The notes under the pieces are model-generated. The model had not been told where the DNA came from. It made no database searches and saw only the letters and a program-made list of their open reading frames with translations. From Chara braunii (lineage: Eukaryota > Streptophyta > Charophyceae > Charales > Characeae), in the NCBI GenBank assembly GCA_003427395.1, contig BFEA01000556.1, positions 69,109 through 114,714 on the forward strand: DNA of 45,606 nt, given 5' to 3'. Made by a program: the position numbers and the translations under genes. This document shows positions 20,724-29,442 of the stretch, piece after piece; position 1 is the stretch's first letter, and each line of letters opens with the position of its first letter.

Positions 20724-21702
20724 CGATCCTCAGACCTGTAATGGATCGCAAGAGCCATAAACACGCTATCCGCAAAAGCAGCGGAACTCTGCAATAAACA
20801 AAGTCGAGAAATCTAGGATGCGGAGCAAGCTCCATGTTGAGTCCATGTGATGCAGCCTAAGCTACATAATGTCAAAAGAAAAGCAAAGGGTTGGTATACA
20901 TGTCCTAGCTAACAGCCAAAATGAAATGTAGTAGTATACAATCCTAAAGTCCTGGAGGCAATTGCCTCAGTGCTGAAAGGAAAAAGAGCAATATCGCACA
21001 AGATAATGTCCTGTCGCTGAACCACTAAGAGTGGGATGGTCTCAGAGGGGGTGAATGCAGCCTAAGAATCGAAACTCCTAAGGGCAGTCACACATGAAGG
21101 TGGGATAGGTCATCAGGCTCAAGGTGGGAGAGTGGTAGTGAAACAAAACCAAGGACCCTAACAGATAGACCATCAGGGCGGGTGATGCTCGACAAAAGGA
21201 TGACACCATGCAGGGTCGACCATGAAAAAGGGGGAGCCTAGAATAGGGTGGAGATATGCCTAACTGAAGGCATGCAAGGGCCGACACTAGGGTGATGAGG
21301 GCAGTGGGTGAGGGAAACATGCACACCGACTAGGGGAGGAGGGAGCTAGATCTGGGAGCAAGGAAGCCAAGATAACGCTACGGTCCCAATGCCTATGCGA
21401 TACCAAGGGAGAGCCCAACTCAAAGAGACCCAGCTAATTGAGAACCATCATGCGACAGATGCAAGGAAATGTACAGGGTAGGGTGGTGGCGTGAAGTAGT
21501 CACGTCCAAAGTAGTTGAAGCCGATAAGATGGCTGAAGTCAAGAAGGTGACTGAAGTCGTCGAAGTGGTCGATGACGTCGATGAAGTAGGAGTCAAGGTC
21601 GATGTCGAAGCAGAGCCGCAAAACGTTGACATCCTGAAGAAGAGTTGATGATGGAGTACCTGATGGTGTGAGTCAGTAGGGTGATAGTACGTGATCAGAG
21701 AG
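20724..21702 (-). other. 3' untranslated part of the nested element
   Basis: Between the end of the integrase/chromodomain frame and the 3' LTR there is ~980 bp without a supportable gene. A 184-codon minus-strand frame at 21420-21974 overlaps the pol end out of frame and is Ser/Thr/Leu-rich low complexity. TGATGTGAGT/GTCGATGTCGAAG-type trinucleotide repeats occur at 21535-21620. Confidence 0.45.
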
Positions 21703-22430
21703 TCAATCGTCGTAACGCGAAGGGTGACGATGAGTGCGCTGTGGACGCTCGAAGGCGACCATCTGCGGCTGAGGAACGGCCTCAGAGGGACTGGGCTCGT
21801 CCTCAGCAATCTCCTCAACCGGAGGAGGAAAAAGAGGGTCAGTCGGTTGAGCAGGGGCAGACATCTCAGCACGACGAGCACGATCATATGCACGCACCAA
21901 CATCTTGGCGTGCTGCAAGTGCTCGAGGGGCTCCCAAGTAGCCTCCTCATCAGGATAACCCTTCCAACGCACAAGGTACTCGATGCGTGGAGGGATATCG
22001 TCGGTCACTCGGCGAGATACGATGTCGGAAAAGACGAACTCCTTGTGACCGTCCACCATGATAGGTGGAGGGCGCTCATACGGGCGTCCGGCGAAGCGCT
22101 CAGACGGTCTGCGATAAGGACATAACAAGAAGACGTGGTAAACATCGTGTACGCGAGCCTGTCGAAGGTAATTAGGTAGCTTCACACGGAAGCTGACCGG
22201 ACGAGCGGCAGTATCACAACCGACGGCCTGAAGGATGCGGCATGGACAAAAAAAACAACGCCTGAACTTGCATAGCGTATCCGCTTCGAGCTGTAAGTGG
22301 CGTGCGTCGACGAGCACATCGTCACCGACTTTGAATGGGTGATCCATTCGTGATCGGTTTGCTCGTGCGGCCATGCGAGTCTGGGAATCGGCTAGACTCT
22401 CGTGTGCGCGCTTCATAATCGCCCATGTGG
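21703..22430 (-). pseudogene. pol: Integrase C-terminal region with canonical chromodomain
   Basis: Reading right to left, the frame shows the integrase C-terminal part (HPFKVGDDVLVDARHLQL, RVKLPNYLRQARVHDVYHVF, LLCPYRRP), then the chromodomain. The chromodomain (about 21874-22047) contains IEYLVRWKGYPDEEATWEP, with the aromatic and acidic positions typical of chromatin-reading chromodomains. An acidic Pro-rich tail follows to the stop at 21703. Chromodomains are known to guide integration of chromoviruses to marked heterochromatin. A frameshift near 22405-22430 separates this frame from the upstream integrase. This is the best-preserved domain of the nested element. Confidence 0.9.
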
Positions 22431-22669
22431 GCGGTCCAGTCATCCAGCAGAGGACAACGAGTGTCTGGGCGCAACCGCGATGGTCGGAGGAAGTCCACAG
22501 GCACGCGAGGGTGGTAGCGGAGGTCGCAATAGAATGGCGACATCCCCGTGGCTGGCGAAACAACGTGGTTGTATGCAATCTCCGCGTGGGCTAAGTGTAA
22601 GTCCCACTGCTGGTCATCCCTAACAAACTTTCGGAGGATATTACCGAGAGTTTTATTGGTGACCTCAGT
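22322..22669 (-). pseudogene. pol: Integrase catalytic core, C-terminal half
   Basis: Immediately after the assembly gap the minus strand reads TEVTNKTLGNILRKFV, where the Glu is the expected third catalytic acid of the DDE integrase core. It continues with WDLHLAHAEIAYNHVVSPATGMSPF, a conserved helix and the Ty3/gypsy signature N...TG.SPF. The frame is then lost to the frameshift near 22430. Confidence 0.85.
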
Positions 22670-23054
22670 NNNNNNNNNNNNNNNNNNNNNNNNNNNNNNN
22701 NNNNNNNNNNNNNNNNNNNNNNNNNNNNNNNNNNNNNNNNNNNNNNNNNNNNNNNNNNNNNNNNNNNNNNNNNNNNNNNNNNNNNNNNNNNNNNNNNNNN
22801 NNNNNNNNNNNNNNNNNNNNNNNNNNNNNNNNNNNNNNNNNNNNNNNNNNNNNNNNNNNNNNNNNNNNNNNNNNNNNNNNNNNNNNNNNNNNNNNNNNNN
22901 NNNNNNNNNNNNNNNNNNNNNNNNNNNNNNNNNNNNNNNNNNNNNNNNNNNNNNNNNNNNNNNNNNNNNNNNNNNNNNNNNNNNNNNNNNNNNNNNNNNN
23001 NNNNNNNNNNNNNNNNNNNNNNNNNNNNNNNNNNNNNNNNNNNNNNNNNNNNNN
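22670..23054. other. Assembly gap of 385 N
   Basis: The gap removes the middle of the integrase core of the nested element, including the second catalytic Asp. Its length may be nominal. It cannot be read through. Confidence 1.
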
Positions 23055-23468
23055 ATGACCGCGCTCAGTGGGTGGGCGGAGGGGACCAATGAAATCCATC
23101 GAGATGGACTGCCAACGACCCTCGGGTATGGGTAAGGGCTGAAGTAACCCATACGGAAGGTGGTTCGCATTGTTCACCTCCTGACAGGTGGGACACTCCT
23201 GGATGTAGGCTTTGGCGAAGTCCTTGGACTTCGGCCAGATGTATAGGCGGCAAACACGAGCTAACGTCTTGTGGAAGCCCGTATGACCGGCAACTGCTTG
23301 GTCATGGAACTCTACTACATTCTGGACGCGGAGTTGTCCGGTGGAGGGAACGCAGATACGTGGTTCTAGCTGACCGGATCTGCCATGCCAGTACACGAGA
23401 CCGTTCTCACCGAGGGAGTATGAGGGAACGGTCTTGCCACACTCCTCAATGTCGCGTGGATGACGCAA
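23055..23468 (-). pseudogene. pol: Integrase zinc-binding domain and start of catalytic core
   Basis: The minus strand encodes the H2C2 zinc-binding module of retroviral-type integrases: FHDQAVAGHTGFHKTL supplies both His and ECPTCQEVN supplies both Cys. The core follows with MDFIGPLRPP, whose Asp is the first catalytic acid, then runs into the gap. The frame differs from the RNase H frame to its right, so a frameshift lies near 23460. Confidence 0.88.
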
Positions 23469-24422
23469 TAATCCGGGCAGTGGCGGTACTGGGTGCGATA
23501 TGCATCGATCACCGACTGATCAACAATTTTGACGGAGATGGCAGCAAGATGGATGGGTTCCTGATTGTGGTCAGGACGGCGGGACAAGGCATCGGCGACG
23601 CGGTTCGTTTCACCCTTGATGGGCTGAGTGGTGAAACTGAACTCGGATAAGTCACGCCACCAACGTGCCTGTCGAGGGGAAAGCTTGGGCTTCGTGAGGA
23701 AAGCCAACTGAGTTGTCCGTGCGCACCGTAAAGGGCGCCTCGTGCAGGTAATGACGCCAGTGCCGGGTAGCATAAACTACTGCGAGAACCTCACGTTCAT
23801 CGGCAGTGTAGTTTATCTCGGCAGGCAGTAGCTGACGAAAGTAGAAGGCGATCGGGCAGTCCACAACACGAGCCTCGACAGTCCCATCCTCCGCGATGTT
23901 CGGGGAGTAAGTAACGGGAGGACTGTCAGTGAAGGGAAGTGGTGGGAGGGTAGGTGTCAGTCGAGAAGCAGTGTTTGCAGGAGGGGGGTGGGAAGGAGGA
24001 ACATGAGGATAAGATGAATCCGGAGGAGTGGGAAACACCTGAGAGAGGACTGCTCCTACTGCAAAATCGGACGCATCGGTGGTGACGATAAAGGGACGAT
24101 CAAAATCGGGGAGGCGAAGAACCGACGCATAAGTCACCGCCTTCTTGAGGGGGCGAAAGGCGTCCTCGCAGAGGGGTGTCCAAAACCACGGCAGGTTCTT
24201 CTAGAGGAGGGTGGAGGTAAGGACGTAGGAATACCTAGCGTATCCCTGGATAAAATTACTATTGTAGCTGGTGAGTTCTAAGAAACTGCGAAGCTGCTTG
24301 GCATTGTTGGGCCAGATGGTGGTATCTGGACCGCAGCACCTGCGGGAGCAGTAGAGACGGTAGGGGCGCAGGGGCCAAAGGAGGTGCCGCAACAGACGGG
24401 GTGGTTTGAGCGGCAGCAGCAC
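23366..24422 (-). pseudogene. pol: RT end (connection) and RNase H of the nested element
   Basis: Reading from 24422 down, the RT connection (NAKQLRSFLELTSYNSNFIQGYA) appears, then a TAG at 24201-24203, then in the same frame TPLCEDAFRPLKKAVTYASV and RNase H (TTDASDFAVGAVLSQ, AEINYTADEREVLAVVYATR, FTVRTDNS), supplying catalytic acids. A frameshift near 23690 moves the reading to the frame holding SPRQARWWRDLSEF and NRVADALSRRPD, the end of RNase H. A Pro/Ser-rich insertion of about 57 residues (23868-24038) sits between the first and second RNase H strands, where relatives usually have about ten residues. The RT palm and its YVDD-type box are absent. Confidence 0.87.
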
Positions 24423-24430
24423 TCATCACT

Positions 24431-24478
24431 GCTGGGTGGGAGTGCTGCTGGGTGGGAGTGCTGCTGGGTGGGAGTGCT
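24431..24478. repeat. Three copies of a 16-bp repeat
   Basis: GCTGGGTGGGAGTGCT is repeated at 24431, 24447 and 24463, head to tail. It lies at the join between the gag remnant and the RT remnant, in Pro/Ser/Gln-rich low-complexity coding potential. Confidence 0.95.
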
Positions 24479-24605
24479 GGGCCTGAGCCACAGGGGAGGA
24501 AGAGCCACCACGTCCGTGTCGCCGGAGTTGTGGGGAACCGGCCGGTGAGCGGATAGGGGATGGGGTGTGAGAGTGAACGGGAGAGCGGTGGGGAGAGCCC
24601 TTGAG

Positions 24606-24800
24606 TCAGTTGACGTCAAGGGCAAGCGCATTGATTTGCGCTTGCAATGGTCCAAGCGTACTAAGTTGTGCCTGGATTGCTACAAGGACGGCATGAAGGT
24701 CCATGGTGTCCGCATGGGCCTGATCATGAGCCGCTGACTGCGCGCTGACCTGGGGTGTGGACTGCACCGCGACGATCTCCTCCGATGAACTCCCTTCCAT
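24606..24800 (-). pseudogene. gag: Gag N-terminus of the nested element
   Basis: A 64-codon minus-strand frame starts MEGSSSEEIVAVQSTPQ and continues with DLHAVLVAIQAQLSTLGPLQ, an amphipathic helix pattern usual at the start of chromoviral Gag. It ends at a TGA (24606). Within ~300 bp the sequence jumps to RT connection residues, so capsid, zinc knuckle, protease and RT palm were deleted. The call is by position and composition. Confidence 0.55.
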
Positions 24801-25245
24801 GGCCGGAAGGGGAATGGAGGTAGTCCTCAGAGGAATGTGTGGGGAAAGGGGCCCACCGGTAAGAGGAAGGGGACCACAGGAGCGGAGTGAGTATGTGTGA
24901 GTCGGCTCGCCTCGGATTTTGCGGGTCGTGCGTGAGATGAAGGCGCCGAACCGCTCGAGGGGGGAGGATCCGTCCGGGTCCAGGGTGCCCGACGGGAGGA
25001 GGCGGGAGAGTAGGAGGGGGGGGGGGGGGGGGGGTTAGGAGAACCCTAAACCGTAAAAAACCCTAACCGGAGTTTAGGTGGTTAGGGGAGGGTAGCGGCG
25101 ACCTAATCAAGAAAGAAAATAATATGGAGGGGAGGGGGAGAAAAAATAGAATAAAAAAATAAAATAAAAGAATAAATACAAATAAATAAATAAATAAATG
25201 AAATGTAAGGAGTGAGGAGAGAGAATATTTATTTTTTTGGGATTT

Positions 25246-25622
25246 TCGGCAGCATTTTCCCACCCCACATGGGGTCAAAAATGTGCCAAGAGGAAGGAAA
25301 GAGCAAGAGGAGCACACTAACTTTCAAAATGCCGCGAATTAAAATTTTCAAAAAAATAAATAAATAGATAAATAAACAAGGGGGTGGAGGAGAGTGAAGA
25401 GAAACTAAGTTTTGGAGTTTTTCATAAATTTCGGCAGCATTTTGTTACCCCCATGGGGTCGAAGTGTGCCGTTAAGAAAAAGACTAAGTAAGATGGGAAA
25501 ATCTGGCCAGCACTTCGCTACCCTCAAGGGATCACGATGTGCTGAAAAAGACTAAGTAAAGAAAAAACAGAACATTTCGGCAGCACTTCGTTAACCCCAC
25601 TTGTTTAAAATGTGTGCCGAAA
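25246..25622 (-). repeat. Hairpin family CGGCA...TGTGCCG, four units, leader of the nested element
   Basis: Units lie at 25246-25289, 25431-25471, 25505-25542 and 25577-25622. In plus orientation each reads CGGCAGCA, a short stretch, an inner stem, then TGTGCCG. The inner stems vary: ACCCC/GGGGT, ACCCC/GGGGT with another loop, and ACCCT/AGGGA; in the fourth unit the inner stem has decayed while the outer arms remain strong. On the minus strand (the sense of this element) the units end GCTGCCGAAAT, matching the units at 16589-16874 in the plus-strand element. Confidence 0.85.
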
Positions 25623-25639
25623 GCAAGAATGACTAACTC

Positions 25640-26130
25640 CTAATCAGATTTGAGGGTGCTGCAAGGAAATTCGAATTTTCAGAATAAACAAAATAAAAAT
25701 AAAAATAAATCAGAAAAATGATAAAAGAAGTAGGGAATAAGATAATTCGAATTTTTGGAGGAAGAGGGAAAATTTAAGTCAAAGAGAAAGAGAAAAGAAG
25801 GGGGGATGGAAAAGTGATGAAGAGCGAGAGAAATAAGTGAGACGAGAAAGAAAAAGTAAGGTGGGAGATGGGGGAGATGATGGGGTTGTAGTTGGGGGAG
25901 GGAAGGGGGAGAGGAGGGTGGTAGAATGGGAGAGAAGGATACAAAAAAGGTAGAGAGGGGTAGATGAGATTAGTGGGAGATGGTGAGTGGGGAGGAGAGG
26001 AGAGAAAAAGGTTGTAGAGGATGGGTGGAGAGGAGGGTAGGAGTGGAGAGTAGTGGTAGGGGGGAGAAAAGATGATTAGATGATGGGGGGGAAAAGAGAA
26101 AAGAGGTTGGGAGAGAGTGGGTTAGTGGTA
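25640..26130. repeat. Purine-rich tract on the plus strand
   Basis: The stretch is dominated by GGGAGA, GAGAGG and AAAGAAG words with few pyrimidines. In the sense of the nested element it is a long polypyrimidine leader. Encoded frames are low complexity. Confidence 0.75.
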
Positions 26131-26584
26131 GGATGGTGATACCAGGCTCTTGGGTGGCCAAGAGCAGAGTTCTACCAAGATCCACAAGATCTTGGCCTTC
26201 AAGATGCTGCTGGTGTGATGCCACAGCAGTAAGAAGATGATGATGATCTAGGGTTGGCTGAGATCTTGATCAGCCACCCTACTGCCACAGTCACACAGCC
26301 CCCTAGCCAGGAGGGAATCTTGAACTGTTGCCAAACTGCTGCTGCAAGAGTGAAGTGGTATATAAACAAAATATATATGTATGTGGTGCAGCCCCCTAGC
26401 CAGGGGGGTCTTCAGCAGGTGTCCATGTGGCACAGCAGATTGCCACGTCCGCAGGTAGCAGCAGCCAAGGGGGGGGGGGGGCAAATAGCTTTGCCGCACG
26501 CTGCTCGCTGCTCGCCGACGGGGTGGGGGGGGGGAAATAGTTGTTGTGCCACCTCTTCATCAGCAAGAAGCCACAGTATCAATC

Positions 26585-26665
26585 CATATTGTGGCTTTGG
26601 CTAGTGTGTAAAGGCACTGGCCATGCACGCGCATGAGCACCAACTGCCCAAGTTCAAACCCTGGC
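26585..26665 (+). repeat. tRNA-like (SINE-type) segment in the nested element's leader
   Basis: TGGCTAGTGTGTAAAGG resembles box A with one position missing. AAGTTCAAACCCTGG (26650-26664) is a good box B (GTTCAANCC). The spacing between them is ~55 nt. A self-complementary CTAGATCTTGATAATATATATCTAG-type A/T tail follows, split around 26680-26702. It may be a tRNA-derived SINE on the opposite strand to the element, or chance similarity. It does not fold into a complete tRNA. Confidence 0.4.
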
Positions 26666-26976
26666 AGCTGCAGCACTCCTAGATCTTGATAATATATATC
26701 TAGGGGCGGGGCGGGGCGGGGCAGTGGAGCAGCGTGGGCGCGTGGTGTGCACGCGCGTGTGGAGGCCTTGGCGCTTGCGCGCACACGTCGTGGCGCTCTC
26801 TCCTTTTTCGCCACGTGTCCTCTCTCCACGCCGCTGTGTCTGAACACCGTTCTCCGCTGTTTTTTTTTCTTTCAAAAAAGCCCTCAAAAACCCTGAAAAT
26901 CCCGCTATCGGCATTACATTTTTTTTCGTTGTTAAGTGCGGGGGGGGCAGGGCGGGTTGGGGCGGGGACTGTTCCC

Positions 26977-26988
26977 GCTCTGATACCA
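26977..26988 (-). promoter_or_regulatory. Perfect initiator-Met primer binding site
   Basis: On the minus strand TGGTATCAGAGC begins one base after the LTR end at 26990. All 12 positions match the usual complement of the tRNA-iMet 3' end used by many plant LTR retrotransposons. It fixes the orientation of the nested element. Confidence 0.92.
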
Positions 26989-26989
26989 G

Positions 26990-27340
26990 TGTGACGGACC
27001 CACCGGGATGGCGGTCCAACAGGATGGAGACGAAGGGGTAGAGGAAGGAGGAAGTGGAGATGGAGCTGGAAGGGACAGCGCAGCTCCGACGCAGACTCAA
27101 CACCGCACGTACTCCAACAAGTGCAAAATGATGAATGATGAAAAACAGACAACAGCTGGGGTATACCCCCAGCGGACTGACTGACTGGACTGGACTGGCC
27201 TAGTACTGACAGTGGTACCGGGCAGGACTGGAACAACACACGGCCTGTGGGGTCAGGCCACGGCTTGGTCCCACAGGCCGAACTGGCAAATAGCCAAATA
27301 GGCCCTGGCTGTAGGCAAGGGAAGATGGAGGCCCGTTGCA
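26990..27340 (-). repeat. 5' LTR of the nested chromovirus (351 bp)
   Basis: It matches 20374-20723 end to end. On the minus strand it starts TGCAACGGGCC and ends GGTCCGTCACA. It is followed outside by the target duplication GCTAG and inside by the PBS. Confidence 0.92.
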
Positions 27341-27345
27341 GCTAG
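27341..27345. repeat. Right target-site duplication GCTAG
   Basis: An exact repeat of 20369-20373. The plus-strand gag sequence resumes immediately after it. Confidence 0.92.
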
Positions 27346-28520
27346 GATGCAGTGAGACAAGCAGGCGTCATTGAGGAATGAACCTGACGCACATGGATGC
27401 ATATGTGAGAAGGTTGCGAACAACCCTGCTAGGAGTTGTAGAGATGCAGGACCACCACACGACTCTCCTTCACGACATCCAGCCGAGTCTGGGCTTGCTG
27501 GTCGGGCGAGCGCAGGCAGCACCATCGTTGTCTGGGCCTAGTGCCCGGCCCATTGTCCAACCTCCTCCTTATGTTCCACGGGTGACTGGGGTATCCCCAT
27601 ATGTCTCCCCAGCATCGGTCCAAACCGTTTCCCTAGGTATGCCGTTAGCAGGCGGGTTCTCAGCAGGTCCTAGTGTACAGGTTCCTATACAGACAGTGTT
27701 CCCCCAACCTCCGTCGCAGGTTGCCGCAAGCGGGCAGCCTACTGTCTTGCAGCCTGCACAGCCACAGGATACACAACCACAGCAGCAGCTAGTGCAGCAG
27801 CCTGCACCAAAGGGTCCACAACCCGGAATGATGCAGGTGCGGGGACAAAGTGAGTGGGTTCCAAAGAAGGGCATCGCTGCTACTAAAACCTTTACAGGGG
27901 ATAAGAAGGGCGAAGACCTCGACACTTGGTTGAGGGCAGTGCCGGTCTACATCAAGTGCAAACTTACCTTGCCACACGAGGAAGTGCTTGTGACTGCCTC
28001 CTATCCAGAGGGGAGTGCAACAAGATGGTTGAGTAGTTTAGTGCAGCTATAGGGGTACGGTCATGACTTTCGCGCTTGGGCAATCACCTAGAAACTGGAT
28101 GACTTTCTCAAGTTGGTGGAAGACAGGTGGCATGATCCTTTGGAGGCCCCAAAGGCTACTGATGCGATCCTGACACTGCACACGAGGCAGTTTAAGTCAG
28201 TAAGAGAGGCCACTGATGTTGTAGAGCGTCTGATCTGTGTCCCTGGGGTTCGCTATGACCCCCAGGTTTTACTCACCTCCTACCTGAGATGCTTTCCTAT
28301 GCCTTTTAGGAATCAGTTGGCAGGCGAGGCCAACATCAACATGCACAACTTCCCGTCGTTTAGCAAAAAGGCCCTAGACCTTGAAGCAAAGATAGGGCAT
28401 GGTCAGACACCCACGACGGATGGTAGGAAAAAGTCACTGCCTCCCAACTGGAAAGCGAAGGGACGCATCACGTTTGTCGACAACGATGGTTCCACCATCA
28501 AGTTGGACGACGACTTCTAG
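27346..28520 (+). pseudogene. gag: Gag, central and capsid region, of the plus-strand element
   Basis: One frame runs from the ATG at 27378 to 28520, broken only by TAG at 28050 and 28089. The first ~165 codons are a Pro/Gln/Val-rich linker (PPSQVAASGQPTVLQPAQPQ). From ~27885 a Ty3-type capsid (retrotransposon gag) domain follows: FTGDKKGEDLDTWLRAV, SYPEGSATRWLSSL, FLKLVEDRWHDPLEAPKATD, LLTSYLRCFP and NQLAGEAN. The frame stops at a TAG at 28518. The original gag continued from 19951-20361, now separated by the nested element and further frame damage. Capsid proteins assemble the particle in which the RNA is reverse transcribed; this copy cannot give a full product. Confidence 0.85.
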
Positions 28521-28895
28521 TCGGGGGTGGGTTCAGAGGCCGGCAGCGTAGAAGCTTCAGGGGGTGGAGTAGTCGTTGTCGTAGCTAAAAAAGGTAAGGC
28601 GACCGGTAGACGCGGTGGAGGTTCCGGTCTAGGAGTCAAGTTGACCCTAATGCTCCTCCATGGGAGAAAGTGGGTCTCAGTGAGGACGTGTGGAGAGACC
28701 GGTACACGCGGCAGGCTTGTATCCGTTGTGGCTAGTATGGCCATAACCAATTCAAGTGTTGAAATAAGAAGGTGACCGAAGAAATCCCGCCTATGATGGG
28801 GCAGGCGTTCGGATGCTCCGCTCCCGTTGGTAGCAATGTGGCCATCAGTTCTGGCACTGCTCCGGGAAATGCGTCGGGCTAGTAGGAATAGTAGT
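28521..28895 (+). pseudogene. gag: Gag C-terminus with CCHC zinc knuckle, broken by stops
   Basis: A Gly/Val/Lys-rich basic segment (KGKATGRRGGGSG) continues the capsid frame, then a frameshift near 28640 leads to APPWEKVGLSEDVWRDRY. A zinc knuckle CX2CX4HX4C follows at 28718-28759: Cys, Ile, Arg, Cys, Gly, stop, Tyr, Gly, His, then NQFKC. Its four metal ligands are intact, but a TAG (28733) lies inside it and a TGA (28760) just after. Four further TAGs cluster at 28880-28894. Zinc knuckles bind the element RNA during packaging. Confidence 0.8.
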
Positions 28896-29433
28896 TGTTC
28901 CTGCTAGGGTCGAGGTGGTGGACACACCCTCACCATCTCGAGAGATGGCCCAAGCTACTGACTCCATTGCCGTCCCGCAAACACATTCAGACCCATCGAG
29001 CCTCTGTCCGATGAATGTGTTTGAGTCCTTAGAGGAGCTAGAGGAGTGGTCTAGATTAGACCCACTAGCTTCTTGGATGGCATTGGCTAAAGCGCCTAAG
29101 GGAGGGATGTTCGTCGACGAGGTAGTCATCGGCGGCCCCAAGGTCGGGGCCAATTATAAAACTTTCTCGACAAGGAACTTCATCAGTCGCGCGTGCGTTG
29201 AGAGTCTGCGCTTACAGGGGCAAGTGCAGCGCCTGAGTCGACCTGTGGAGTCGACCTGTGCCAACAAACAGCGCATGGTAATTCATGACTGCCTCCAGGG
29301 TGTTGAGTGTTGTTTCCCGTACGCGGGAGGGGAACTGAGACATCGCATCTCGTTCCTAGTGAGCGATGATCTCCCTATGGATATCTTGTTAGGTATGCAC
29401 TACCTCTCCGTTGCACAGCCCCAGTTTGACTAG
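28896..29433 (+). pseudogene. pol: Aspartic protease region, active site lost
   Basis: The frame encodes a linker (MNVFESLEELEEWSRLDPLASW) and then a protease-like fold: FSTRNFISRACVESLRLQ after the position of the active site, and FLVSDDLPMDILLGMHYL at the conserved ILG helix near the end. The catalytic Asp-Ser/Thr-Gly that should precede the TRNFIS stretch is not there; the sequence reads NYKTFS (about 29152-29172). A TAG ends the frame at 29431 and a TGA follows at 29437. The protease would normally mature Gag-Pol; this one cannot. Confidence 0.75.
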
Positions 29434-29442
29434 GACTGAAAA

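Larger units (their letters stand above)
24801..26976 (-). other. 5' leader of the nested element
   Basis: About 2.2 kb separate the PBS (26988) from the Gag start (24800). It holds a G run (25016-25034), telobox-like AACCCTAAAC and AACCCTAAC (25045-25075), A/T microsatellites, a hairpin family (25246-25622), a ~490 bp purine-rich tract on the plus strand (25640-26130), two copies of CAGCCCCCTAGCCAGG (26296 and 26388) and a tRNA-like segment (26585-26665). No convincing protein is encoded. Confidence 0.55.
20374..27340 (-). mobile_element. Nested chromovirus (Ty3/gypsy) insertion, minus strand, internally deleted
   Basis: It has 350/351 bp LTRs at both ends, perfect GCTAG duplications outside, a perfect 12-nt initiator-Met PBS (26977-26988, minus strand) one base inside the 5' LTR, and remnants of gag, the RT end, RNase H, integrase and a canonical chromodomain, all on the minus strand. 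It inserted into the gag gene of the plus-strand element. Gag is truncated and the capsid, protease and most of RT are absent, so it cannot be autonomous. I estimate LTR divergence by eye at around 7-8%, mostly transitions. I could not identify a strong polypurine tract next to the 3' LTR. Confidence 0.93.

Noticed and set aside
21420-21974. 184-codon minus-strand frame next to the chromodomain frame
   Set aside because: It overlaps the pol end out of frame and is Ser/Thr/Leu low complexity from trinucleotide repeats.
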